A stretch of DNA of 64,000 bases from Arbacia lixula (lineage: Eukaryota; Echinodermata; Echinoidea; Arbacioida; Arbaciidae). Below the pieces are notes generated by a model that was not told the origin of the DNA, did not search any database, and saw only the letters and a program-made list of their open reading frames with translations. The first letter of the stretch is position 1. The number at the start of each line of letters is the position of its first letter. Both the position numbers and the translations under genes were made by a program. This document shows positions 1 through 9,776 of this stretch, piece by piece. The stretch is taken from positions 6,279,284 to 6,343,283 of the forward strand of contig OZ022597.1 in the NCBI GenBank assembly GCA_963669155.1, given 5' to 3'.

Positions 1-474
1 TCTTTGGGTTGTATTATCTCGAATGGGGAAGTGAAACTGGTGTAACGAGGAAATATACTTGTTTTTGCTTCTGACGATGTGTAGCTGGTGTCTGTCTTAA
101 TTTCCTGGTAACATGTTCGACGTGGGACGCGCTTTCGTTTACGAGAAATCGAATCCGAGATTGAGCGAACACGGTGAATGCTAATCCTACATAATCATAG
201 ATTAACGTGATCACCACCATAATTGTTGTATTAATGTATAAACACTCAGCGCTAATATGGTGATTTTTTTTTTTATGAGAAATTAACATTTTATTGAACA
301 TTACTTTAAAAAACACATGAACAATACATAAAATAAAGGGAACAAAAGAAGAAAGAAAATAAGAAGAGAAGAGGAGGAGGAGGAGGAGGAGGGGCGCAGG
401 GGAGAGATGAAAGAAAAGACATAGGTGAGAAAGACAAAGCAAGAGGGAAAACAACGCTAAATGAACTGAAGACA
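1..474. other. Non-coding lead-in, no gene seen
   Basis: Positions 1-260 are unique AT-rich sequence in which I see no gene. From about 264 there is a T-run followed by sequence of the kind often left at the 3' end of reverse-strand retroposons, and from 340 on the plus strand becomes purine-rich with a short GAG run at 374-392. No convincing splice or promoter signal was found. Confidence 0.6.
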
Positions 475-622
475 AAGAAGAAGAAGAAGAAGAAGAAGAA
501 GAAGAAGAAGAAGAAGAAGAAGAAGAAGAAGAAGAAGAAGAAGAAGAAGAAGAAGAAGAAGAAGAAGAAGAAGAAGAAGAAGAAGAAGAAGAAGAAGAAG
601 AAGAAGAAGAAGAAGAAGAAGA
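475..622. repeat. (GAA)n triplet microsatellite
   Basis: An almost uninterrupted AAG/GAA run of about 49 units, purine on the plus strand. It reads as poly-serine or poly-phenylalanine in minus-strand frames, which explains the apparent long proteins there. Long GAA/TTC tracts are known to adopt triplex structures and to change length. The flank continues as imperfect GAA and GAC triplets to about 645. Confidence 0.97.
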
Positions 623-1283
623 CAAAGAAGACGAAGAAGAAATATGAGAAGTTTAAGAAAAGGAAAATTAGTAGAAGTAGGAGGAGGAGAAGAAGAATTC
701 GCCGTACAAAGATTTTACTAGCAATAAAATCAAACAAACGAGAAACAAACAGATCGACCGCAAACGCTTCCGAAACTCGCGATGACTCATCGTCGACACA
801 GATAGCGCGCGCGCCGCGTGGGGGCCATTCTCGATAGTCACGTGACTCGATGAGCAAGTAAGGAGAGGGAATTCCTTTAATTAATCCAGACCCTTGTATG
901 TTTCACGGCTGTTGTTGATGAGTTTGACGCATTCCAAGCAGTGCACCCTAGACGACCATGATCAAGGATCGTTCACACTAGGAGTTGGATTAAAACAAGA
1001 TTGAATGCAGTAACATGTTTTCCCGTCACCCTGCCGTTGGTGCCGTTATGTTGTTGTTTATGTTTTATTTTGACTGGCACATTCTTTTTAACAGGATATT
1101 TACGTCAGCTTTGTTTCCCTGCTTTTTAATCCATGTATTTTTTTTAAAGATAAATGCATACACTTTACTTCTGTGAATAATTTCGATGTTTATATAGAAC
1201 AGAGCGTGTTTTTCTCATCCTTATGGCTCGCGTTGGTATGCGAAGTTTTTTTTTATTTTTTTATTGGAAACTGAATCTTAAAA
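623..1283. other. Unique non-coding DNA
   Basis: I see no gene. There is a short CpG-rich patch at about 800-825 with alternating GC, then ordinary AT-rich sequence with several TAAT-type homeodomain cores. T-runs at 1139-1146 and 1245-1260 look like decayed retroposon tails, which is a weak inference. Confidence 0.5.
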
Positions 1284-1340
1284 TAAATAATGCATACCAA
1301 TCACATAAATCGGCAATTTGTCCGGCACAGAAAGGGCTAA
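1284..1340. mobile_element. Partial ~90 bp TTAA palindromic element
   Basis: This is the right half only of the small palindromic family described at 40589-40680. It keeps the internal ACCAATCACATA-type segment and the terminal GGCACAGAAAGGGCTAA; the final TTAA has decayed to CTAA. The left arm is missing or too diverged to see. Confidence 0.5.
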
Positions 1341-2388
1341 AACAAGACATTCGAAAATAAATCGTAGGCGGACACCTAGTAGTATAAGGATAGCGTGCTC
1401 CAACCTGTAAATCAATCCTTATATTACTGGGCCTTAAAAATCCCACTGGCTTACTTCATATCTTGATGCCGATCCAACGGGCATCCCCGAGCATGCCATG
1501 TAGACATATTGTGGTACTAGTGTGAACGACCTCTCACTGCAAGTGATGAGTTACAAGAAGATATTCGTCAATGAGTCTGCCTCATCCCCAGATCTCTGCC
1601 CCTCGCTACATAACTCTAACTTCGTTGCTCAGTTTCTGCCCCCTTCGTTTTCTCATTAATTAAGCCTCCAAGCTTCATCCTAATTTGATGGTCCCAAACA
1701 ACACACACAACCCAGCACAAACAACACCTACAGAAGATGACGTGTCCCTTTTGTTTTTTCCTTTCCCGCCAAACAAGGAAGATGCATGGACAACAGAAAT
1801 AGCCCTGTGTGTTTTAGTCCGGCTTAATTGGTCTCGATCTGACTCACGCTCGAGGGTTTTGGTGTGTCCTTGCTAATTTTGGGCGCGAATTTTAACAGCT
1901 ACTTCATTAATCAAACAGCGGAAACAAAGTGTCATTAAACCCGGCAAACGCGCTGAAGACACGAACTAAAATTTACGAGAAGGGGGGAGGGGGCAAGTTG
2001 AAAAGAAAGTCACGATGCACCAATTGTTCCTAGATTAAAAGTTTCCTTGTCAATCAAAATCGATCGCATAATATCGGGAAAAGTGGCGGGAAAAGCAAGA
2101 AAGTGCTCTAATCTCAAATCAGTGAGGGCGTAAGCCATTTAATGGGTGAAAATCGTATTACCTTTACTACCTTTAATCCTGTAAACCGGTGATAAAGAAG
2201 AAAACAGTGTTCTATATTCTGCCACGTTTTACCTTTGAATCTTTAGTATATCACTTGGGATTATCAATTTGGTTAAGTTAAACCCTCGTAAAAGGAAAAG
2301 GATAGTTCATTATTGCTGTCTTTGATCGTATCGTAGAATGCAAGGAAGGAGCTACTATACAGTACACGCGAACACTGTTCCAACCCCT
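1341..2388. other. Unique non-coding DNA with paired E2F-like sites
   Basis: I see no gene. Two GGGAAAA-type sites lie close together at 2074-2082 (TCGGGAAAA) and 2085-2094 (GGCGGGAAAA), the second a good match to the E2F consensus. The start-to-start spacing is 11 bp, about one helical turn. Whether they are bound cannot be told from sequence. Confidence 0.4.
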
Positions 2389-2390
2389 TC

Positions 2391-2431
2391 CCCCCCCCCC
2401 CCACCACCACCACCACTACCACCACCACCAG
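2391..2431. repeat. Poly-C plus (ACC)n microsatellite
   Basis: A C-run followed by about ten CCA/ACC triplets. The plus frame reads as poly-proline, which is a repeat artefact. Confidence 0.95.
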
Positions 2432-2802
2432 CTTTCCTTAGAACTCTACCCCCCTCTGCCTCCCTCTCTCTCACCCCCTCCCCTCTCCATTTTCCACCAT
2501 CATGTTTTCATGTTTATATTGTTTATTTACACAGTAGTTAAACAAAAAGAATGGTCACAACACAATCATATTTATCTAAATTTGTATTTATTTATTCATT
2601 TATGTACGTATTTGTCTTAAAACATTTTTTTCATCTACAAATCGGTCCTGATGCTTATGTATCTCATTCTGTCGAACTTTAGTTCAATACATGTTATCAA
2701 TCAATCTGACAATTATCTGTCTATCATCTCTCTGTAGATTTGAGACATATGTATATATATCTATAGCTTTCTACCATCCCTCTCTATATCTGGTATAGAT
2801 AA

Positions 2803-2836
<34 letters not shown>
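2803..2836. repeat. (CTAT)n microsatellite
   Basis: About eight CTAT units. The surrounding 2700-2880 has many diverged TATC and CTAT words, so the tract was probably longer and has decayed. The unique stretch before it (2437-2802) shows nothing else. Confidence 0.95.
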
Positions 2837-2837
<1 letters not shown>

Positions 2838-3236
2838 GATTGATCTGTTTATCTATTTAATATCTCTATCCATGTTTACATGTCTACCATTCAACACATC
2901 ATGCAACTTCCAAAAGTTCCTGCATTCCACGTCTTCTGTGAGATCTTGTTAACACGTTTGATTCACTTTTCTTTACATTGATCGAACGTGTTTTTGTAAT
3001 CCTACATGAGCATGATAAGTCTACACACCTTTGTTCTGCATGGTTCATAGGACTCCCTATCTCTCAATAAATGATGTGAGAGGATATTTCCTGAACCTCT
3101 TTATGTGTCATATGTAATACGCATAAATCACATGAAGCAATCGTGTGTTTTTTCTGGCCCACAAAGGGTTATAACGACGAGCAAGACATTCAAGGATTAG
3201 AATTTGTGACTAATAGTGAAACCCTAATTAATGAGG

Positions 3237-3238
<2 letters not shown>

Positions 3239-3290
<52 letters not shown>

Positions 3291-3330
3291 CTCTCTATCT
3301 CTTCCTCTCTTTCTCTCTCTCTCTCTCTCT
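3239..3330. repeat. (CT)n microsatellite
   Basis: A pure CT run of about 50 bp (3239-3287) followed by an interrupted CT tract to 3330 and pyrimidine-rich DNA to about 3440. The open frames across it on both strands are repeat translations. The gap before it (2837-3238) is unique DNA without a gene. Confidence 0.97.
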
Positions 3331-3715
3331 GATACACATACACACTCTTTAATATCTGTCTCAGAATGCCTCTGTATCTCTTTCCTAATCTCTCTCCCTC
3401 TCTCCCCCTGCTCCCTCCCATTCTCTCTTTCATTTTCTCCTTCCCTCGTTTGATAAAACTCGGCACTTTGGTGGGCTGTAATGTGCTATTAGTAAGTCAG
3501 GGAAGAGGCGACGTGATTGGTCGAAGTCGGTGAGTAATATATTGGAGTTGTGTTCTGATTGGTCAATAGAAAAACGAATTACCTTGGGCAGTTCCATTAC
3601 GATCAGAAGTGTAAGTTTGAGGGGTACATCATGCATGTCATGTGTGGCAATTATATATGTCCTTCAAAATATAATCATGTAGAAGGTAGAATCACCAAGT
3701 TATCTATACAAGTGT
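3331..3715. other. Unique non-coding DNA
   Basis: Pyrimidine-rich to 3440, then unique sequence. Short open frames of about 70 codons occur on both strands at 3430-3770, but they overlap each other and the plus frame runs into the transposon-derived repeat starting at 3716. I do not call a gene. Confidence 0.5.
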
Positions 3716-4022
3716 TTAAAGGGATAATTCACCCTGAAGTTAAGTTGGTTTTAATAAAAGAAGAAACATGAAAAAAATATTAATGAAGGGATGACGAAAA
3801 TCCGTCAAAGGATAAGAAAGTTATTATCTTTGAAAATGTTGACTTTGTTACGTCACGTGCGAGGTGTTCTCCCATTATGTCGTGTGCTGTATGATTCCAT
3901 AAATTGTTTTTATTTTCTGTTTTTGATGTAGGAATATTTTGTTTTCATAACATCATGCGTGTTAAAACGTGTTTATAATGATGTATCTAATGCACATGCA
4001 ACATCATGCATATCCTTTTTAG
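3716..4022. mobile_element. ~500 bp TTAA palindromic element, truncated
   Basis: The left arm and loop of the family described in full at 18905-19408. It begins with TTAA then AGGG and carries the arm landmarks in order: CACCCTGAA, the GACGAAAATCCGTCAAAGGATAAGAA block, TACGTCACGTGCGAGGTG (the CRE core is mutated from TGACGTCA to TACGTCA), CTCCCAT, and the loop to about 4022. The right arm is absent, so the copy is broken and could not be mobilised as it stands. Confidence 0.85.
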
Positions 4023-4338
4023 AACATTCGAACATAAATCATTACAAGTTTCCATCAATAGAAATACATTCTAACAGAAAAATGACTCATTGTTGCTTCA
4101 AAGGATTCCAGAGGGAAATCTACTTTAGCGTGGTTACAGTCATTATGACAGGAATATTTAGAGTTAATTGCAACAATACAACTCATTATCACAACCTGGA
4201 GGATCATCGGAGTGATTATCTCATCTCTGTGCGAGATTAGGTGCATGATGATAGCAACCACAATATGACTGATTTCTGGAAATAGACGCAAAGGATATCC
4301 AGGGGCTAAAACGTCCTATCCACGGAGTGGGTGGAGAT
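4023..4338. other. Unique DNA beyond a broken element
   Basis: Nothing coding was recognised. Frames of 78-93 codons at 3959-4291 begin inside transposon-derived sequence and overlap on opposite strands. Confidence 0.4.
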
Positions 4339-4358
4339 GGGGGGGGGGGGGGGGGGGG
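4339..4358. repeat. Poly-G tract (20 G)
   Basis: Twenty consecutive G on the plus strand, followed by another six after a short break. The adjacent 4359-4630 is unique. It includes an imperfect local duplication: a TGATAGCGAGT word with a downstream TGTGTTTT occurs at 4383 and again at about 4475. Confidence 0.95.
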
Positions 4359-4631
4359 ACGGGGGGTATTTATTCTTATTAATTGATAGCGAGTCGTAAC
4401 TGTCAGCATGTTTATGTGTTTTATAGTCAGTGACGTGACGTAGGGGTGAGGGGGTGATGATTGATCCACTGTATTGATAGCGAGTTGTACTTTTGTCGTG
4501 GTTATTATGTGTTTTGTATTCCGTCACCTAACGTTTCTGATTGTATTTTTCGACTTGTATTTTTACTTCGTATCTAGATCGTCATCTCTTTCTTCCCCCT
4601 AGTACTAATGTTTGTTCTTAGACGATGTAAT

Positions 4632-4923
4632 ATTCTTCTTCACTCCCTTCTCTTTCTTCTTCTTTTTCTTTTTATTCATCCTCGTCATCTCCTCCTCTTT
4701 CCTCTTCGTTTGCTTTTCCTTATTCTTCTTCTTTTTCCTCTTCTTCTTCTTCTCCTTCTTCTTCTTCTTCTTTTTCCTCTTCTTCTTCTTCTTCTTCTTC
4801 TTCTTCTTCTTCTTCTTCTTCTTCTTCCTTTTCGTCTTCTTCTTCTTTTTCTTCGTCTTCTTCTTCTTCTTCTTCTTCTTCTTCTTCTTCTTCTTCTTCT
4901 TCTTCTTCTTCTTCTTCTTCTTC
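4632..4923. repeat. TTC-rich triplet tract
   Basis: About 290 bp of TTC, TCC and TTT triplets, pyrimidine on the plus strand, becoming pure TTC at about 4861-4922. The purine strand is on minus, opposite to the GAA tract at 475-622. All long open frames here (poly-leucine, poly-phenylalanine, poly-glutamate, poly-arginine) are translations of the repeat. Confidence 0.97.
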
Positions 4924-4925
4924 CA

Positions 4926-5439
4926 CTCAATATCATTTCACAGTTCCTCATCCTCCCTCTTCTATTTCTCATTTTGTCCTTATCCTCCTTGTTCTTTTTC
5001 ACATTTTTTTTCCAGTTTGTCTCATTCGTGGCCATGTTCGACTCATCCCCCCCCCCCCTCATTCTACCCCTCCCCTTCAATTGCGTTATATATATATATA
5101 TTTGGATAAGGAATGTGTGTATGGGGAGGGGCGAATACGCTGGCTCTTGCCGTTTATTTGGACTCCGTAATGACTCAACGAAATGTTTACTTCGATAATC
5201 ATAATGATATTTCCTTTTCTATAGAGAAAAAGGACCCGTGAATCGATTGTTAACCCCCAATATCTGATTTTATTGGTGATTGTAAAGCCAGGTAATCTAA
5301 CACAACCATTGTTAATTCAACAGTATGCCACTTCGGCAAGATCAGGAAAATCCCACTAACGGTCATTCTTTCTTTATTGACCAAAAAAAGTTCAATGGTT
5401 ATGGCGGTCAAGGACTAAACTGAAACATGCCTCATCGGT
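4926..5439. other. Unique non-coding DNA
   Basis: Pyrimidine-rich to 5085, including a C12 run at 5047-5058 and a short TA run at 5088-5101. After that it is unique AT-rich DNA with a CATTGT SOX-type word near 5307. No gene seen. Confidence 0.5.
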
Positions 5440-5570
5440 CAGAGGATTATCTTCTCTCTAATTCGGAAATCGTTGTGGATTAGTTTTATCATTATCCCGC
5501 TAATCCCTGCTCATCAACGTCCGTTAATCCTCTGGCGGCCACAATGCAATGTGTGAGTCACGCGTGAAGT
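5440..5570. promoter_or_regulatory. Possible regulatory segment, K50 homeodomain-type sites
   Basis: Three TAATCC words (the core bound by Otx, Goosecoid and Bicoid-type homeodomains) lie within 54 bp: inverted at 5477-5482, direct at 5501-5506 and 5525-5530. Close by are an ACAATG SOX-type word, TGAGTCA (AP-1 type) and the 10 bp palindrome TCACGCGTGA at 5558-5567. The clustering is seen directly. Enhancer function is inference, and such short words also occur by chance. Confidence 0.2.
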
Positions 5571-6364
5571 GTAATAAAGGTTTTTTGGAGAGAAGATCCC
5601 GATGAGCGCTGAAAATGTGGGGCTGTGTCAGACCCACAGAAAAAGAAGACGTCTTCGATTTCTGTGGTCAGACCTCGCTCACGACGAGACTCGACTCGAC
5701 AGTCATGATGGATTGTGTTGGTCGGACCATGGTCGGACTACCCAGCACTTACGCGTGGTTTATGACAAACAGCATCGGTCTATGATCAAGTCTTACTAGA
5801 AACACCACGGTAATTCCATAAACTAATGTGACTCGACATCAAACAAATTTTTAAAAATGTATTTATCTTTTTTTCCCTTTTTTCGGGGAGGGGGTATTGT
5901 TATTGTGAATTTTCAAGAGTTAAATTAAATCAGAAGTGTATTTCCCGCATAAACCTGTAAATAAATGATAGACCTTACATTGCTGTTCATTGGTCCCCTT
6001 TCTCTTGAGTAAAGTCTTTCTTCATTATCAATTAATTGTAAATCATTAACCGTGTATAAAACGGCACATTGCTGATCACTAGCTAACATGGATAAGAAGC
6101 ATATATAAATCGCCTTGATGGTGTGTCAGCTAAATAAAGTAATTCGACCAGCCGGCTCCACTGTCCGCTGAACTAATTATCTATGCTCGTTCGCCTGTGC
6201 GTGGCGGCTCCCACCTCCAGAAAATGTAAAAGGACAGTCAGCACTATGTGATGACAAATACCGCTTTGACTCATGTTGATTTGGTAGAACAAAATGCTGA
6301 TGCTCTCAATATCTAAATTAGGTTTAAGAGGTTAAAAAGACGGAGTATCCCATTTGCAAAAGTA
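5571..6364. other. Unique non-coding DNA
   Basis: I see no gene. A 65-codon frame at 5602-5799 has no recognisable motif. Confidence 0.5.
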
Positions 6365-6685
6365 ATGGAACTCGGCAGGAATCAGCAGCATACAATTACA
6401 ATAATGTGTATGAAATCTCACAGTCATAGCCTCACAAGCCTTATCAGGAAAAGTGAAAAAGACTATCGATGTTAATGTTTGAAACGTAGCGGCAGTAGTC
6501 TACATTCACAATCGTATTGCCCAAGTCAGGGCACGCGGGTATGCTCGCATTGGACGCATGCACTGTGGTCCAGACCATAGCGCACAGCGGTCTCCGGTCT
6601 CTAGGCTACAAGAACCGGGAGGTTTCGGACGACCAGCCCAAAACCTGCTCAAAATCTAGCTATCGCTATAATTCCGCTTAAATTA
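6365..6685. repeat. Dispersed ~300 bp repeat, copy 1
   Basis: This segment aligns along its length with 45160-45475. Shared landmarks in order are ACTCGGCAGGAATCAG, AATCTCA, TCTACAT, ATCG.ATTG, then a CpG-rich 3' part with GACCATAGCGC, GCGGTCTCCGGTCTCTAGGCTA and GGTTTCGGACGACC, ending near ATCGCTATAA. A shorter piece lies at 13045-13155. The 3' part is much richer in CpG than the flanks. No target-site duplication or open frame is evident. Class unknown: it could be a non-autonomous DNA element or a SINE. Confidence 0.75.
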
Positions 6686-6841
6686 AATATCTTGTTTTAT
6701 ATCCCTCACTAGTATATTCCAGTTCGTTGATTGGTTGAAAGGGTGTCACATGACCACAAACTATTTGAAGGAAGAGAGCTCAAAGGGAAGAAAAGTACTA
6801 TTTCGTGACGTCATGTCAAAAATAGTATACAAATATTTCAT

Positions 6842-6970
6842 GACCATGAGGAATCTTGTGGAATCTATTTGCACCGAGGTTAAGTGGAGGGCGTGCGGTA
6901 AAATGGTACCGCACGCCCTTAACTTAACCGAGGGGACCAATAGATTCCGCAAAGTTCCCGAATAAAGATC
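6842..6970. repeat. Hairpin module A within the foldback complex
   Basis: A near-perfect stem pairs GGAGGGCGTGCGGTA (6886-6900) with TACCGCACGCCC (6907-6918) across a six-base spacer. Pairing continues outward through GGTTAAG/CTTAACC, GGAATCTATT/AATAGATTCC and finally the TTTCATGA words at about 6838 and 6972. The stem core is GC-rich inside an AT-rich element. Confidence 0.85.
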
Positions 6971-7774
6971 ATGAAATATTTGTTTTATATCCTTCATTAA
7001 TATATTCTTTGTTCATTAATTGAATCCTTACCATGGACCTTGTAGTGCCCATGATCTAAGCCCCGAATGCAGGAGCCCGATTCAGATATTTTGTTATTTC
7101 CTGCGGCTTGAGCAAACCAACGGAAATTCAAGTTGCACCTCGGCCGCAACACCGCTGGAGTTCCGGCAGCGCGCATTTACCTGGGATGAATCGATGAAAA
7201 TTGTATCGATCACTAATAGCCCGGATATCGATAATCCAGAGGGAAAAAAGAGACTATTTTTGACATGACGTCAAGAAATAGTACTTTTTCCCTCTGACGT
7301 CACGAAACAGTACTTTTCTTCCCTCTGAGCTCTCTTCCTCCAAATAGTTCATCTATTTGTGGTCATGTGACACCCTTTCAACCAATCAACGAACTGGAAT
7401 ATATTAATGAGGGATATAATATTTTTTTCCCTCTAGACTATCGATGTCCGGGCTATCGGTGATCGATACAATTTTCATCGTATCATCCCAGGTAAATGCG
7501 CGACACGCAAAATCTACGCGATACATTTCTTTCCAGCTCCTTTTTTGGGTTTTAGCGGAAAATCATTGGGCGCGCTGCCGGAACTCCCGCGGTGTTGCGG
7601 CCGAGGTGCAACTTGAATTTCCGTTTATTTGCTCAAGCCGCAGGAAATAACAAAACATCTGAATCTGGCTCCTACGTTCGGAGCTTAGAGCATGGGCACT
7701 ATATTACAAGGTAATATTACAAGGTAAAGATTAAACTAATGAACAAAGAATATATTAATGAAGGATATACAACA

Positions 7775-7945
7775 AATATTTCATGAACTTTATTCCGGAA
7801 CTTTGTGGAATCGATTGGTCCCCTCGGTGAAGTGGAGGGCATGCGGTACCATTTTCCCTCGACCGCAAAATAGTACCGCACGCCCTCTACTTAACCTCGG
7901 TGCAAATAGATTCCACAAGATCCCACTTGGTCATGAAATATTTGT
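7775..7945. repeat. Hairpin module A' within the foldback complex
   Basis: The reverse-complement counterpart of the hairpin at 6842-6970. Its stem pairs GGAGGGCATGCGGTACCATTTT with the GTACCGCACGCCCTC arm, and its loop has gained CCCTCGACCGC relative to module A. Outer arms end in TTTCATGA (7790-7797) and TCATGAAATATTTG (7931-7944). Confidence 0.8.
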
Positions 7946-7950
7946 ATAGT

Positions 7951-8289
7951 ATAATTGGGAGGAAAGCTCTCATACAGTATTTCATTCATTTTCCTTTTTT
8001 TTTTTTTACAAAGAAATTTGTTTTGACCAGCAAAAGGGACATCCTGTCTTTAAGTCATATTTGTCAAGATTGCACCCCGTCTTTCAGTGTGTCACTGGCT
8101 CTAATATGACGCTGATGCGGGGACGCACGGAGTAAAGTTCACGTGTTTCTTGTTCTATGACCTTCTGCGCTATTCCTAGAAACCAGTCAATCATGGTATA
8201 AGAGGCTACATCCTGTGGCCAAGACGGGGTGATGGTTGATCGCCAAGACCTTTTAGGGGGTCGTCATCATGGTCCTGACGCTCTAATGA
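7951..8289. repeat. Unique DNA with a fragment shared with 33494-33560
   Basis: From the T-run at about 7996 to about 8090 the sequence shares ACAAA, ATTGTTTTGAC, AAAAGGGACA.CCT and a following CTTT word with 33494-33560, at similar spacing and in the same orientation. It is probably a fragment of an unclassified dispersed repeat. No gene seen. Confidence 0.4.
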
Positions 8290-9240
8290 AGCACCCCTTT
8301 CCTCTCCTGGTTGCCCCAATTTCTGGTCTGCCGTTCTCCCCCCCCCCCCCCCCCTCCCTCTCTCCCCCTGTTCTTCCTTCCCTCTTTTCCCCGTTTAGTT
8401 CGTCCCGTTCGGTCTCTTGGTTCCTTACCCTCACTTCTGTCCCGTCCTCGCAGTTCCCCTACCCCAGCGTTCCCCTCCTCCTATGGGCCGTATTCTTAAA
8501 ACGAACTTAAGTTTTAACTTATGTTTCGACCCAAGTCTCCTGCGATTAATGTACATGTATGTATTGGCCTAATGGATGGTTTTGTTGTTGTTGTTTTTAC
8601 TTTAATCGCTTTGAAGAACACCATCTGATTTAGCTAAGACAGTTTTTTTTTACTCCAGTTTCTACAAGAATACCGTCCATTTTTATCTCTCCCTATTCAC
8701 TTCCCTTCGACTATCTTCCCTCCGCTCCTCTCCCACTTTTTCAACCACCTTCTCCTCTCTCGCCTTTTCTCTTCTCCTTTTCTCCACATCCCTCGACATA
8801 AACCTACCACATTCCCCATCCTCTCCCCTATCGCCATTGTCCTCTATACCCCCTCTACCCACTCTTTAGTATACATCCCCGTCTTCTCTAGATATTCACT
8901 CCTTCTTCTCCTCTCCGTGTATTTCTCTCCTCGATTTCTCCGCTTCCGTGTCCTTCTATCACGCCTCCCCTTCGTTTCTCCCCCCCCCCCTCCTTCACCC
9001 GCCCCCCTCCATCCATCTCTCTGAAATGTCTATTCTACACCACCTTTCCACCTTCCACCCTCCTCTCTCCCTCGTCTTCCTTCACCTTATCCTCTATCCC
9101 ATCACCTTCTTCCCACTCTTCTCTCCGCTTCCCCTTTCCCCCTCATCTCCTCATACTTCTCTCTGCTCGTCACCGCTCCCCCCCCCCCTTCTCTCCGCTC
9201 TTCATTACCCTTCTCTCATCCCACCATCTTCCTCCTCCAT
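8290..9240. repeat. Kilobase-scale pyrimidine-rich region with C-runs
   Basis: Strong plus-strand C/T bias over most of about 950 bp, with C-runs at 8338-8354 (17) and near 8982 and 9180. A stretch at 8480-8570 interrupts it; that begins TATGGGCCGTATTCTTAAAAC and looks like part of an unrelated palindromic repeat (AACTTAAG centre). Plus-strand frames rich in serine, proline and leucine are composition artefacts. Confidence 0.8.
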
Positions 9241-9776
9241 TCTACTCGTAATCGGGTATACGAGGCTAGGTATCATCGTGACTAATCCCATACGTTACCG
9301 ATTAAATTTCAAACAAGCTGCAAAATGTGTGATGAATGTATTGATCGCGTGACGTACTAGACCGCTTTACTGATATCCTATGCAAACACGAATCCTCTTT
9401 CTGCCTGACTTCACATTCCGTAAATCAGGAAAATAGGTATGCAGTTTGCATACAGTAGTTGTTGTCAAGTCGGGAAAACTTTGGTCAATCTATGAGGTTA
9501 TTTTTTTCTATTAACAGTTCCTACCAAAGTTAAGCAAGCTACTTAAATAGAGTAAAAAATGTTTAATCAGCCCAATTGTGAAATGTCCCATGGTTCCCAT
9601 TTTTTAAAGCCGTCTTCGGAATATATTTTCAACTTTTCTCCTAGCCATGCCAGGAAAGACGTCTCACTTGTATCGGTTGGTGCGGTTTCAATTTGTTAAA
9701 GTTCCTCTGAATATATTGGTTGCATGGAAGGTCCATGGTGTCACCGTGCATTTACCATCCCATGCCTGTGCATGAA
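9241..9776. other. Unique non-coding DNA
   Basis: I see no gene, no long repeat and no convincing regulatory cluster. Confidence 0.5.

Larger units (their letters stand above)
6690..7950. mobile_element. Nested foldback inverted-repeat complex
   Basis: About 1.25 kb made of modules in inverted relation: C (6698-6831), A (6832-7020), B (7021-7260), C' (7261-7420), B' (7421-7735), A' (7736-7950). A/A', B/B' and C/C' are each reverse complements with high identity. A boundary motif around AATATATTAATGA occurs four times, at about 6700 and 6988 pointing right and about 7400 and 7748 pointing left. A and A' are each hairpins in themselves. B' holds roughly 70-85 bp (about 7503-7585) that is poorly matched in B. 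No transposase frame is visible. Foldback-type DNA transposons have long complex inverted repeats like these, but I cannot assign a superfamily. Confidence 0.85.

Noticed and set aside
306-857. Frames of 183-203 codons over the GAA tract
   Set aside because: They are poly-serine and poly-phenylalanine translations of the GAA/TTC repeat, and frames in several registers are equally open.
1050-1092. CTGGCACATTCTTTTTAAC as an end of the ~90 bp TTAA family
   Set aside because: After CTGGCACA the order of bases does not follow the family end (AAAG is replaced by CTTTT), and no partner end is present.
3238-3352. CRISPR-like regularity in repeat-rich DNA
   Set aside because: All regular arrays here are micro- or minisatellites; there are no unique spacers between constant repeats, and the DNA is eukaryotic.
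4608-5198. Frames of 130-196 codons in TTC-rich DNA
   Set aside because: Poly-leucine, phenylalanine, arginine and glutamate from one triplet repeat read in different frames.
7020-7268. 82-codon frame inside the foldback complex
   Set aside because: It lies in module B, whose reverse complement B' does not keep the matching frame, and it resembles no transposase.
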